Under the pieces are notes generated by a model, which saw only the letters and a program-made list of their open reading frames with translations, made no database searches and was not told where the DNA came from. 64,000 bases of DNA from JAKVBH01 sp049800955. GTDB taxonomy: Bacteria; Pseudomonadota; Alphaproteobacteria; Rhodobacterales; Rhodobacteraceae. Of this stretch, positions 18,145 to 26,484 are shown piece after piece; the first letter of the stretch is position 1; the number at the start of each line of letters is the position of its first letter. A program made the translations under genes and the position numbers. The stretch lies in assembly GCF_049800955.1 (NCBI RefSeq), contig NZ_JBNAGA010000001.1, forward strand, positions 1-64,000, read 5' to 3'.

Positions 18145-18758
18145 AAATCGATGTGATCAAACTCGACGGCGGCAAAGCCGGATCCCTCGATCTGGATGAA
18201 GCGCTCTTTGGCCTTGAGCCGCGCGCGGACATCCTGCACCGTGTGGTCCGTTGGCAGCGCAACAATGCGCAGGCCGGCACGCACAAGGTCAAGACGCGCT
18301 CCGAGACGTCTTACTCGACCAAGAAGATCTATCGCCAGAAGGGCACCGGTGGCGCACGCCACGGGGACCGCAACGCGCCGATCTTCCGCAAGGGTGGTAT
18401 CTACAAAGGCCCCACGCCGCGCTCCCATGGGCATGACCTGCCCAAGAAAGTGCGCAAGCTGGGTCTGATGCATGCCCTGTCCGCCAAAGCGAAAGCAGGC
18501 GAACTGGTTGTGATCGACGAGGCGGCGGCCGCGGGTAAAACCAACGAGCTGGCCAAGAAGGTCAAGGACCTCGGCTGGAAACGCGCCCTGATCATCGATG
18601 GCTCAGAAGTGAACGCGGAATTCGCGCAAGCTGCGGCCAATATCGAAGGTCTCGACGTGCTGCCATCCATGGGCGCAAACGTTTATGACATCCTCAAGCG
18701 TGACACACTTGTGCTCACCAAAGCGGGTGTCGAAGCATTGGAGGCTCGCCTGAAATGA
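18141..18758 (+). CDS. rplD: 50S ribosomal protein L4
   Basis: 50S protein lining the exit tunnel. The tunnel loop region is recognisable ('KIYRQKGTGGARHGDRNAPIF', 'RSHGHDLPKKVRKLGL'). Length 205 residues is normal. ATGA overlaps couple it to rplC upstream and rplW downstream. In gamma-proteobacteria L4 represses the S10 operon; whether that holds here cannot be read from sequence. Confidence 0.97.
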   Translation: MKIDVIKLDGGKAGSLDLDEALFGLEPRADILHRVVRWQRNNAQAGTHKVKTRSETSYSTKKIYRQKGTGGARHGDRNAPIFRKGGIYKGPTPRSHGHDLPKKVRKLGLMHALSAKAKAGELVVIDEAAAAGKTNELAKKVKDLGWKRALIIDGSEVNAEFAQAAANIEGLDVLPSMGANVYDILKRDTLVLTKAGVEALEARLK

Positions 18759-19051
18759 GCGCAGAACCCAAACACTACGATGTGATCCGCAAGCCGGTCA
18801 TCACCGAGAAAACCACAATGGCTTCCGAGAACGGTGCGGTTGTGTTCGAAGTGGCGATTGACAGCAACAAACCCCAGATCAAGGAGGCCGTCGAGGCGCT
18901 CTTTGGTGTGAAGGTCAAAGCTGTGAATACGACGATCACCAAAGGCAAAACCAAGCGTTTTCGCGGCACAGCCGGTAAGCGCAAGGACGTCAAGAAAGCC
19001 TATGTGATGCTCGAAGAAGGCAACACAATCGACGTATCGACCGGTCTCTGA
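18755..19051 (+). CDS. rplW: 50S ribosomal protein L23
   Basis: 50S protein at the tunnel exit that docks trigger factor and SRP. The 98 residues include 'HYDVIRKPVITEKTTMA' and 'GVKVKAVNTTITKGKTKRF'. It ends the rpsJ block: a strong terminator follows within 30 bases, whereas in most bacteria rplB would follow directly. Confidence 0.97.
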   Translation: MSAEPKHYDVIRKPVITEKTTMASENGAVVFEVAIDSNKPQIKEAVEALFGVKVKAVNTTITKGKTKRFRGTAGKRKDVKKAYVMLEEGNTIDVSTGL

Positions 19052-19078
19052 CCGCCTCGAGATGCAGTAACAATTGCA

Positions 19079-19116
19079 AGCCCCGGTCTCTCGTTGAGAC
19101 CGGGGCTTCTTTTTGG
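19079..19116 (+). terminator. Rho-independent terminator after rplW
   Basis: AAGCCCCGGTCTC and GAGACCGGGGCTT form a 13-bp stem around TCGTT and are followed by CTTTTT. It ends the rpsJ-rplW block. Confidence 0.85.
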
Positions 19117-19283
19117 CAACACTTACGGTCATTCCGTCCTATTGGCCCACAGGCGCGCCCAGTCGCAGTCAATATCTGCGCCAAATGGACCTGAAAGTCG
19201 GGTCACGTTCGTTATGTGTTGTCAGGCGGCCAACGCCTCCGCTAGCGTCCTCAAAGATTTATTCCAAATGGATTTTTTAGCCG

Positions 19284-20276
19284 ATGCGATTTACCGCGCA
19301 CCAGATCAAGATCAAGCTACGAGAGGCCATCTGGTGTTCGTTCTGGGTTAAGTTCCGGGCAATCGTGATGGCGCGCCCCGGGCGGTTTGGCGCGATTGTA
19401 CGTGGCTTTCACCGTTACGAGACATGGCGGCTGTCCAAGCGCGTCACCGCTCTGTTGGGGCGACGTTGGCGGCGCTCGACCAAGTTTCTCGAAATAGACC
19501 TGACGTATCGCTGCAATATGCGTTGCAACGATTGCAATCGCTCCGTCACGCAGGCCCCGGAGAACACCCAGCTCGATCACGCAGATATTCAACGGCACAT
19601 TCAGGATTGGATTGCCCGGAGCTACCGATGGGATCGTATCCGACTGCTGGGTGGCGAGCCGACGTTGCATCCCGATTTCCTGCGTATCGTGGAGGATTTG
19701 AAAGTCTACCGGAGAGAACATGCGCCCAAGCTGATCATCGAGGTCATCAGCAACGGCTTCGGAGAGCGGGTCAATAAAACCCTAGACCAGCTGACCCCGG
19801 ACATCAGGATCGTGAACACGGCCAAGACCAGCAACACACAACCCGTCCACCAGACCTTCAACCGCGCGCCTTGCGACTTTCCCGAACATCAGAACAGCGA
19901 TTTCTCAAACGGCTGCTTCGTGACCGAGCTCAGCGGCATGGGGCTGACACCCAGCGGGTATTACCATTGCGCCGTCGCCGGGGGGATTGACCGGATTTTT
20001 GATTTGAAACTTGGCCGCGATGCAGTGCCCGAAATAAGCGATGACATGCGCGAGGACATGCAGGCCTTGTGCCGCTTTTGCGGGCATTTCACGGCGCAGA
20101 TGCAAGAAGTCCCAGCGGAAGAGCGTTTGAGCCCCAGCTGGAAAGACGCCTACGCAAATTGGCGCACGCGTCGCGGCATGCGGCTGCGTGGGGCCGAAGA
20201 AGAAGGTGTACCTCTCACAGGCAATCCTAAACCGGACCGTGCCGGCACACAGAGCAATCGGATTGATTCGGGGTAA
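19284..20276 (+). CDS. Radical SAM protein of unknown function
   Basis: The 330-residue product has a radical-SAM 4Fe-4S motif CNMRCNDC (Cys77, Cys81, Cys84) and the SAM-binding LLGGEPTLHP (near residues 121-130). The C-terminal third has more cysteines (NGCFV, GYYHC, LCRFCGH) that resemble a SPASM/twitch-type auxiliary cluster region. The first ~65 residues are basic and amphipathic. No substrate protein or partner is encoded next to it; it sits between rplW and an MFS transporter. A start at the internal ATG at 19368 is possible. Peptide modification or another radical reaction is plausible, but the substrate is unknown. Confidence 0.8.
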   Translation: MRFTAHQIKIKLREAIWCSFWVKFRAIVMARPGRFGAIVRGFHRYETWRLSKRVTALLGRRWRRSTKFLEIDLTYRCNMRCNDCNRSVTQAPENTQLDHADIQRHIQDWIARSYRWDRIRLLGGEPTLHPDFLRIVEDLKVYRREHAPKLIIEVISNGFGERVNKTLDQLTPDIRIVNTAKTSNTQPVHQTFNRAPCDFPEHQNSDFSNGCFVTELSGMGLTPSGYYHCAVAGGIDRIFDLKLGRDAVPEISDDMREDMQALCRFCGHFTAQMQEVPAEERLSPSWKDAYANWRTRRGMRLRGAEEEGVPLTGNPKPDRAGTQSNRIDSG

Positions 20277-20373
20277 GGCGCATTGACGTCGCTCGAAAGC
20301 CGCTATCTGAGCTAAAGGCGCCACGGTGAGATGTTTTCGGTGCGCCTGTGATCTCCGTATTCAGGACAGCCCG

Positions 20374-21573
20374 ATGATCTCCGCACAGCAGAAGCCCCTT
20401 TTGGCGAACTTGCCGTTTCTTGGACTTCTTGCGGCCAACACCATTTTAGGCGCGGCTTTGCCGTTGCTCATTATCCTCGGTGGTCTTGCCGGGCTTGCGC
20501 TTGCGCCGAGCCCGGCGTTGGCAACCCTGCCGCCTTCGATCCAGATCTTTGCTGGTTTTGTGGTCACAGGGCCGTTTTCGCTTCTCATGGGCCGACAAGG
20601 GCGGCGTTTCGGGTTTGTCGTGGGCGCGGTCACGGCGATGATTGGCGGGGCTTTGGGGGTTCTGGCGCTCTTTTGGTCGAGCTTCGCGCTGCTTTGTCTT
20701 GCTCATGCGTTCACGGGCGCGGCCCTGGCCTGCTACCTCTATTTTCGGTTCGCGGCGGCAGAGGTCGTGGCGCCGCAGTGGCAACCGGTTGCCATCTCAC
20801 TGATGCTGACATCGGGTCTGATCGCGGCGCTGATTGGCCCGGAGATCTTCATCCGAACCAAGGACAGCTTTGCGCAGGTGCCATTGGCGGGGGCCTATGC
20901 CTCTATTGTGGTGCTGTCGCTGGTGGGTGTGCTGCCGCTTGCGTTCGTCAAATTGCCGCCGCCCGCCTCAGCCGGGGGCAGGGCAGGCCTTGACCGCGGC
21001 GCGCTGGTCTTGGTGCTGCGCAGCCGCCCGGTCTTTGCCGCGATTGTTATCGGCGCTGTTTCTCAGGGGATCATGGTGTTGCTCATGGCGCCGACACCGC
21101 TGGCCATGACAGCGCATGGTCACTCTGATGTGCTGGCGAGTGATGTGGTGCGCTGGCATGTGGTGGCGATGTTTGCGCCGTCCTTTGTCACAGGTTTCCT
21201 GATCAAGCGGTTTGGCACGGTGCCCATCGTTGCCACGGGCCTCATCTTCCTGATTTGCGCGGCGGCTGTGGCCGCGAGCGGGCTGTCGCTGCATCACTTT
21301 TACGCGGCCTTGATCGTCTTGGGCATCGGGTGGAACTTCAGCTTCATCGGCGCCACCGACCTGCTGGCGCGGGCTGTCGCCGCAGAAGATCGCGCGGTCG
21401 TGCAAGGGCTGAACGACACGGCTGTGGCGCTGGCCTCGACGATCTGCGTCTTTGGCTCCGGCGCGATTGTGACGGGCCTCGGCTGGTCCATCCTGTCGCT
21501 CTCGGCTGTGCCGATATTGACCGTCGCCTTGGTCTGGGTCATCGCGATAGGACGGCAACTCGCGGAGGCCTGA
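20374..21573 (+). CDS. MFS transporter
   Basis: Major facilitator superfamily permease with about 12 predicted membrane helices in 399 residues. The cytoplasmic loop after TM2 carries the basic MFS-A-like motif 'GRQGRRFG', and 'GIGWNFSFIGATDLLAR' lies in the second half. The ATG at 20374 was chosen because the N-terminus then reads MISAQQKPLLANLPFLGLL, a normal lead into TM1; the open frame starts 48 bases earlier. Substrate unknown. It may be co-transcribed with the radical SAM gene 97 bases upstream. Confidence 0.85.
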   Translation: MISAQQKPLLANLPFLGLLAANTILGAALPLLIILGGLAGLALAPSPALATLPPSIQIFAGFVVTGPFSLLMGRQGRRFGFVVGAVTAMIGGALGVLALFWSSFALLCLAHAFTGAALACYLYFRFAAAEVVAPQWQPVAISLMLTSGLIAALIGPEIFIRTKDSFAQVPLAGAYASIVVLSLVGVLPLAFVKLPPPASAGGRAGLDRGALVLVLRSRPVFAAIVIGAVSQGIMVLLMAPTPLAMTAHGHSDVLASDVVRWHVVAMFAPSFVTGFLIKRFGTVPIVATGLIFLICAAAVAASGLSLHHFYAALIVLGIGWNFSFIGATDLLARAVAAEDRAVVQGLNDTAVALASTICVFGSGAIVTGLGWSILSLSAVPILTVALVWVIAIGRQLAEA

Positions 21574-21650
21574 AAAGCGAGTGTTCCGCAAGGCCTGTCC
21601 GAGCGAAGCGGTGGCTCAAGCACAAGTGCCCGCGCAGCGCTCAAGATCGC

Positions 21651-21679
21651 TTGACCCGCTGGATGCACTCCCTTACACG
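21651..21679 (+). promoter_or_regulatory. Predicted promoter of the rplB block
   Basis: TTGACC (21651-21656), a 17-base spacer, and TACACG (21674-21679). It lies after the MFS gene and about 170 bases before rplB. A hairpin with a TTCG loop follows at 21695-21714, inside the predicted leader. Confidence 0.5.
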
Positions 21680-21694
21680 ACCTCATCGGCAACG

Positions 21695-21721
21695 GCCCCG
21701 GATTCGTCCGGGGCTTTGCTG
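21695..21721 (+). terminator. TTCG-loop hairpin in the rplB leader (terminator or attenuator)
   Basis: GCCCCGGA and TCCGGGGC form a perfect 8-bp stem closed by TTCG, followed by TTTGCTGTT. It could end the MFS transcript. Because it lies downstream of the predicted rplB promoter it could also attenuate the ribosomal transcript. Confidence 0.6.
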
Positions 21722-21848
21722 TTGTCCGCAAGGACAGCAAGAACCGGGCACCTACGGGGGCCTATACCCGGTCTGACCACATCCCAGTGGAACGACCCAA
21801 ACAAAGCGGCCTCGATTGTGGTCGCGAGCTAAACGGAAGACAGAAAGC

Positions 21849-22691
21849 ATGGCACTCAAGTCGTACAAGCCGACGACGCCGGGCCAGCGCGGGCTGGTGC
21901 TGATCGACCGTTCGGAGCTTTGGAAAGGACGTCCAGTCAAGAGCCTCACAGAGGGTCTGACGAAATCGGGCGGCCGGAACAACACCGGACGGATCACATC
22001 GCGACGCCGCGGTGGTGGGGCGAAACGCCTCTACCGGATCGTAGATTTCAAGCGCAACAAGATGGACGTCGCTGGCGTCGTGATGCGCATCGAATATGAC
22101 CCCAACCGGACAGCCTTCATCGCGCTGATCCAGTACAATGACGGCGAGCAGGCCTATATCCTCGCGCCGCAGCGTCTGGGTGTTGGGGATCAGGTGATTG
22201 CCTCGGCCAAGGCCGACATCAAGCCTGGTAACGCGATGCCCTTCTCGGGCATGCCCATCGGGACAATCGTGCACAATATCGAGCTCAAGCCCGGCAAAGG
22301 CGGCCAGATCGCCCGCGCCGCAGGCACCTATGCCCAGTTTGTGGGCCGGGATGGTGGCTACGCTCAGATCCGCCTGTCCTCGGGCGAGCTGCGCATGGTG
22401 CGTCAGGAATGCATGGCCACCGTTGGTGCCGTGTCGAACCCTGACAACTCGAACCAGAACTTCGGTAAAGCGGGCCGCATGCGCCACAAGGGCATCCGCC
22501 CTTCCGTGCGTGGTGTTGTCATGAACCCGATCGACCACCCCCATGGTGGTGGTGAAGGCCGGACCTCTGGTGGTCGTCACCCTGTGACACCTTGGGGCAA
22601 GCCCACGAAGGGTGCGCGCACCCGCAACAAGAACAAAGCGTCCAGCAAGCTGATTATCCGCTCGCGGCACGCCAAGAAGAAGGGGCGTTAA
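21849..22691 (+). CDS. rplB: 50S ribosomal protein L2
   Basis: Core 50S protein needed for subunit joining and peptidyl transfer. The 280 residues start MALKSYKPTTPGQRG and end with the conserved 'MNPIDHPHGGGEGRTSGG' loop and a basic tail. The start was chosen at 21849 from homology; the frame is open for another 33 bases. It begins the second S10 block. Confidence 0.98.
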   Translation: MALKSYKPTTPGQRGLVLIDRSELWKGRPVKSLTEGLTKSGGRNNTGRITSRRRGGGAKRLYRIVDFKRNKMDVAGVVMRIEYDPNRTAFIALIQYNDGEQAYILAPQRLGVGDQVIASAKADIKPGNAMPFSGMPIGTIVHNIELKPGKGGQIARAAGTYAQFVGRDGGYAQIRLSSGELRMVRQECMATVGAVSNPDNSNQNFGKAGRMRHKGIRPSVRGVVMNPIDHPHGGGEGRTSGGRHPVTPWGKPTKGARTRNKNKASSKLIIRSRHAKKKGR

Positions 22692-22694
22692 TTT

Positions 22695-22973
22695 ATGTCT
22701 CGCTCTGTATGGAAAGGTCCTTTCGTCGACGCTTACGTGCTGAAAAAAGCCGAAGCTGCGCGCGAGTCGGGCCGCAACGAAGTGATCAAGATCTGGTCGC
22801 GCCGCTCGACGATCCTGCCCCAGTTCGTGGGTCTGACGTTTGGCGTCTACAATGGCCACAAGCATGTGCCCGTGAACGTGTCTGAGGACATGATCGGTCA
22901 GAAGTTTGGTGAATATTCCCCCACGCGGACCTATTACGGCCACGCGGCGGATAAAAAAGCGAAGAGGAAGTAA
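22695..22973 (+). CDS. rpsS: 30S ribosomal protein S19
   Basis: 30S head protein contacting tRNA. It reads MSRSVWKGPFVDAYVLKK and includes 'IKIWSRRSTILPQFVG' with the usual 'HVPVNVSEDMIGQKFGEY' segment; 92 residues is normal. It starts three bases after rplB. Confidence 0.97.
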   Translation: MSRSVWKGPFVDAYVLKKAEAARESGRNEVIKIWSRRSTILPQFVGLTFGVYNGHKHVPVNVSEDMIGQKFGEYSPTRTYYGHAADKKAKRK

Positions 22974-22976
22974 GCC

Positions 22977-23357
22977 ATGGGCAAGGATAAGAATCCCCGC
23001 CGCGTGGCGGACAATGAGGCGATGGCAAAGCTGCGTATGCTGCGCACCTCGCCCCAGAAACTCAATCTCGTCGCACAGCTGATCCGCGGCAAGAAAGTGG
23101 ACAAAGCGCTCAACGATCTCGCCTTCTCCAAGAAGCGTATCGCCGTTGACGTCCGCAAGTGCCTGCAATCGGCGATTGCCAATGCCGAGAACAACCACAA
23201 CCTCGATGTCGACGAACTCGTCGTCGCTGAGGCCTATGTGGGCAAAAACCTCGTCATGAAACGCGGTCGTCCGCGCGCACGGGGCCGGTTTGGCAAGATC
23301 GTAAAGCCGTTTTCGGAACTGACGATCAAGGTGCGTCAAGTTGAGGAGCAAGCCTAA
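22977..23357 (+). CDS. rplV: 50S ribosomal protein L22
   Basis: 50S tunnel protein. The 126 residues include 'LRTSPQKLNLVAQLIRGK' and the beta-hairpin arginine-rich loop 'KRGRPRARGRFGKI' that reaches the exit tunnel. The stop overlaps the rpsC ATG (TAATG). Confidence 0.97.
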   Translation: MGKDKNPRRVADNEAMAKLRMLRTSPQKLNLVAQLIRGKKVDKALNDLAFSKKRIAVDVRKCLQSAIANAENNHNLDVDELVVAEAYVGKNLVMKRGRPRARGRFGKIVKPFSELTIKVRQVEEQA

Positions 23358-24070
23358 TGGGTAACAAGACAAATCCGATCGGCATGCGCCTCCAGGTCAA
23401 CCGCACCTGGGACAGCCGCTGGTACGCCGATACCAAGGATTACGGCGATCTTCTCCTCGAAGATCTCGCGATCCGTGACTTCATCCACGAAGAGTGCAAG
23501 CAAGCGGGCATCGCCCGTGTGATCATTGAACGTCCGCACAAGAAGTGCCGCGTGACAGTGCACACAGCGCGCCCCGGCGTGATCATCGGCAAGAAAGGCG
23601 CGGACATCGAGACGCTCCGCAAGAAGATTGCCAACATGACCGACAGCGAACTGCACCTCAACATCGTTGAAGTGCGCAAGCCCGAGCTTGATGCCCGCCT
23701 CGTCGGCGAAAGCATCGCGCAACAGCTTGAGCGTCGGGTGTCCTTCCGTCGTGCCATGAAGCGCGCCGTGCAAAACGCCATGCGCATGGGGGCCCTTGGC
23801 ATCCGTGTGAATGTGGCCGGTCGCTTGGGCGGTGCTGAGATCGCGCGGACGGAATGGTACCGCGAAGGTCGCGTTCCGCTTCACACCCTGCGTGCCGACA
23901 TTGACCACAGCCATGTGGAAGCCATGACGCCCTACGGCATCATCGGTATCAAGGTCTGGATCTTCAAAGGCGAGATCATGGAGCATGATCCACAGGCCCG
24001 CGATCGCAAGGCGCAGGAAATCCAAGATGGCCCCGCACCCCGTGGTGCAGGCGGCGGTCGCCGGAATTAA
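23357..24070 (+). CDS. rpsC: 30S ribosomal protein S3
   Basis: 30S protein at the mRNA entry site. It contains the KH domain ('GVIIGKKGADIETLRKKI') and the C-terminal 'GVKVWIFKGE'-like segment (here GIKVWIFKGEIMEHD). Length 237 residues is typical for alphaproteobacteria. It overlaps rplV by one base. Confidence 0.97.
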   Translation: MGNKTNPIGMRLQVNRTWDSRWYADTKDYGDLLLEDLAIRDFIHEECKQAGIARVIIERPHKKCRVTVHTARPGVIIGKKGADIETLRKKIANMTDSELHLNIVEVRKPELDARLVGESIAQQLERRVSFRRAMKRAVQNAMRMGALGIRVNVAGRLGGAEIARTEWYREGRVPLHTLRADIDHSHVEAMTPYGIIGIKVWIFKGEIMEHDPQARDRKAQEIQDGPAPRGAGGGRRN

Positions 24071-24084
24071 GGGGGAGCTAACCA

Positions 24085-24498
24085 ATGCTTCAGCCAAAGC
24101 GTACGAAATTCCGCAAGATGCACAAAGGCCGGATCAAGGGCCTCGCCAAAGGCGGGTCTGATCTGAACTTCGGCACCTACGGTCTGAAAGCCACCACGCC
24201 CGAGCGCGTCACGGCCCGTCAGATCGAAGCCGCCCGTCGTGCCATGACGCGTCATATGAAGCGTCAGGGCCGGGTCTGGATTCGTATCTTCCCCGACACG
24301 CCCGTGTCGTCGAAGCCTACGGAAGTCCGGATGGGTAAAGGTAAAGGCTCGGTCGATTACTGGGCGGCCAAGGTCAAACCCGGTCGCGTGATGTTCGAGA
24401 TCGACGGCGTGAACGAAGACATCGCCCGCGAAGCCCTGCGCCTCGCCGCGATGAAACTGCCTGTCAAAACCCGCGTGGTTGTGCGCGAGGATTGGTAA
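24085..24498 (+). CDS. rplP: 50S ribosomal protein L16
   Basis: 50S protein near the A site, important for late assembly. It starts MLQPKRTKFRKMHKGR and includes 'RVWIRIFPDTPVSSKP' and 'MGKGKGSVDYWAAKVKPG'; 137 residues. It ends this ribosomal block, whereas rpmC normally follows directly. Confidence 0.97.
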   Translation: MLQPKRTKFRKMHKGRIKGLAKGGSDLNFGTYGLKATTPERVTARQIEAARRAMTRHMKRQGRVWIRIFPDTPVSSKPTEVRMGKGKGSVDYWAAKVKPGRVMFEIDGVNEDIAREALRLAAMKLPVKTRVVVREDW

Positions 24499-24586
24499 AC
24501 ATTGAAACCGCGTCAGCGGTTTCAATGCCTGTGCGGCAGCGTATTTGCCTGCAAATCCGCGAGAGCAGCACCCGGTAGAAAATCAA

Positions 24587-24618
24587 GAACCCCCGTCAGT
24601 CACTGGCGGGGGTTTTTT
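24587..24618 (+). terminator. Rho-independent terminator after rplP
   Basis: ACCCCCGTCAG and its partner TGGCGGGGGT form a GC-rich stem followed by TTTTTTAT. It closes the rplB-rplP block. A smaller repeat, GAAACCGC-gtca-GCGGTTTC, lies near 24504-24523 just after the rplP stop. Confidence 0.85.
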
Positions 24619-24724
24619 ATTGCATCAGCGTTGGTCTCGAAATCCGGTGTCGGCTGCAGATCATAATCAGCAAGGCTACAAGGCAAATGAACATTTGCTA
24701 TTCGGTGCAAGATAAATCTGCATG

Positions 24725-25051
24725 TCAGTTCTCAGGCGCCGGACAACCCAAAATGCTGTCCAAGGCACCAAAATCATCCATCCTGCGATTGAAACACTCG
24801 CGAAATTCTCGCATTTCATTGCTTTGATGGTCAGTAGTATCCAAAAGCGTTTCCAACCTTGTTTCTAGCATGTTTGAATATTTTCTGTCATCTGCTGCTG
24901 CTTGCTCTGAAAAGTGCACGAAAGCCAAAAGACTGACTACCAGTAGTCCCAAACCCGCAAGCCGGATAGGCTTAACAACATTGCCAAGCAAAAAACCGGA
25001 AATTGTTCCGCCTGCCAAACCAATTAACCCGATTATGGTATCTGTGCTCAT
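24725..25051 (-). CDS. Hypothetical membrane protein with coiled-coil segment
   Basis: The 108-residue product has two hydrophobic segments (about residues 6-26 and 30-47) followed by a polar, heptad-like helix (KYSNMLETRLETLLDTT...) and a C-terminal part with two cysteines. I do not recognise the family. The gene and its flanks (24640-25150) are visibly AT-richer than the neighbourhood, suggesting recent acquisition. Confidence 0.5.
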   Translation of the reverse strand: MSTDTIIGLIGLAGGTISGFLLGNVVKPIRLAGLGLLVVSLLAFVHFSEQAAADDRKYSNMLETRLETLLDTTDHQSNEMREFRECFNRRMDDFGALDSILGCPAPEN

Positions 25052-25384
25052 GCATTAAGTCCGCTTGCTTGCGAAATTTTTTTCACCTTGATTATATGCT
25101 AGTCTCTTCCCCTAAGCGAGAGCTGGTGTGGAGAAATAGTTCTCTTTCGTGAGCTGAGACTTCCGTGGGTTGTATCATTACCTGGGTAATGGCCGTGGCA
25201 ATTATTGCTGCGATTTCTGAGCAGGCGAGCGGCGAATTCTCCGATAGTGGCTGCTCTGGCCGCTGCGGCTTTGACAAAGGCCCAGCCCGGTTAACAGGTC
25301 GCGCCAGCGGCCCCGGGCAAAGCCAGCCGGAAAGTGCTAAGACAACCGCGTCCAATCGCAATCTCAGGGGTTGTTTTTGCGCGG
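25052..25384. other. Intergenic region, no gene called
   Basis: AT-rich at its left end, GC-rich at its right end. A minus-strand frame at 25092-25478 overlaps the next gene in another phase and lacks family features. I see no clear regulatory element. Confidence 0.4.
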
Positions 25385-25678
25385 CTACGCGCTTCGCATT
25401 GCGCGCACAATGCCCAGGATGCCCAGGCCGAAGGGGATCCAAAGCAATGCATATAAAAGCCAAATCCCGGCGGCCCATAGAGGATAGACCAGAGCGCTCA
25501 TATCAGTTCCAAAGACATCACAAAGGCTTGGGCCTTGAGCGGACGGTTTGCACCCGAGCATCTGCACCAACAGCGCAATCGTTTGGAGCACCAGCCAAAC
25601 CAGGAATGGCCAAAGCAGTACTGCGGCACTGACCCAAGTTGGAATTGCGTTAGGGGTTTTGGACACATGCCACCTCAC
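25385..25678 (-). CDS. Hypothetical membrane protein
   Basis: The 97-residue product has three hydrophobic segments (about residues 14-40, 62-77 and 76-92) separated by a short loop with two cysteines (GCKPSAQGPSLCDVF). I do not recognise the family. Both termini are short and the C-terminus is basic. It is isolated, with the 2H phosphoesterase gene upstream in the same direction. Confidence 0.5.
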   Translation of the reverse strand: MRWHVSKTPNAIPTWVSAAVLLWPFLVWLVLQTIALLVQMLGCKPSAQGPSLCDVFGTDMSALVYPLWAAGIWLLYALLWIPFGLGILGIVRAMRSA

Positions 25679-25819
25679 GATGCGAGCACTGGAACGTTTG
25701 ATTTGGCCGCGCGCTCGGACCCACGTCTTCCAATAAACGTGCTTTGTGCACAGGGCGGGATTGGTCCCGCTTTACGGGAGCCAAACCATGCCCATGTGCT
25801 CGCTCTCTGCGTGACCCGT

Positions 25820-26341
25820 CTACCGACGAAACGGAATTTTCTTGAGCGAAGTCAGCGTGCCATTGGAAAACCGAACGATGTCCAGCGCGCGCAATGTGCC
25901 TCGGAGCGGAAGGTCGCCCGCATCGGCAACATCAACGCACTCGATTTGCGCGCGCTCGGCATATGTCGCGATTGTCATATGGGGGCGAAACGGATGTGCC
26001 GCGCTGAGGTCTGCGCGGTGATCCCCCTCATAGAGTTGCTTGTGCATAGCCGTTACTTGGTGCGCTCCATCCCCGCAGAGCAGAAAGATTTTGTGCTTTT
26101 GCTCGAAAGGATCAAATTCGATGGCGTGCTCGTCGAAGATAACAGGGAATTCTTGAGTTTGGTCTGCAACCGCGAGGGCCAAGTCGGTAATCACCTGCGC
26201 GTGTGCGCTCTGTGCGCCAAACACCAAGGTGATGTGCGGCGGAACCAGCTTCGCCCTGTGCGGTTCATGCGCCGCCCGGAAGTCATCAATGCGCGTCGCG
26301 CAGAATGGTTCGAACTCCGGGTAGGCCAGGACATAAATCAT
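25820..26341 (-). CDS. 2'-5' RNA ligase / 2H phosphoesterase family protein
   Basis: The 173 residues carry the two HxT motifs of the 2H phosphoesterase superfamily: PPHITLVFG (His36-Thr38) and FRPHMTIAT (His121-Thr123). Both fall in the expected beta-strand contexts and at the expected spacing. Family members act on cyclic or 2'-5' phosphodiester bonds in RNA or nucleotides; the substrate here is unknown. It is transcribed away from the agmatinase-like gene. Confidence 0.75.
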   Translation of the reverse strand: MIYVLAYPEFEPFCATRIDDFRAAHEPHRAKLVPPHITLVFGAQSAHAQVITDLALAVADQTQEFPVIFDEHAIEFDPFEQKHKIFLLCGDGAHQVTAMHKQLYEGDHRADLSAAHPFRPHMTIATYAERAQIECVDVADAGDLPLRGTLRALDIVRFSNGTLTSLKKIPFRR

Positions 26342-26484
26342 GCGATGGACAATGGCGCGCTGGTTTCAAAAACTCAACGCCAGCCCGCAGGGCGATAGGC
26401 CAACGGGTCACACCAGCGGTTCGCGCTGGCGTTGCGTCGCGTCGGCTTGTAGGCCTTGAGAGGCAATGGCGACGGGAGCATCCG

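Noticed and set aside
21762..23372. Long minus-strand open frame opposite rplB, rpsS and rplV
   Set aside because: It spans several essential ribosomal genes in antisense and has no recognisable domain.
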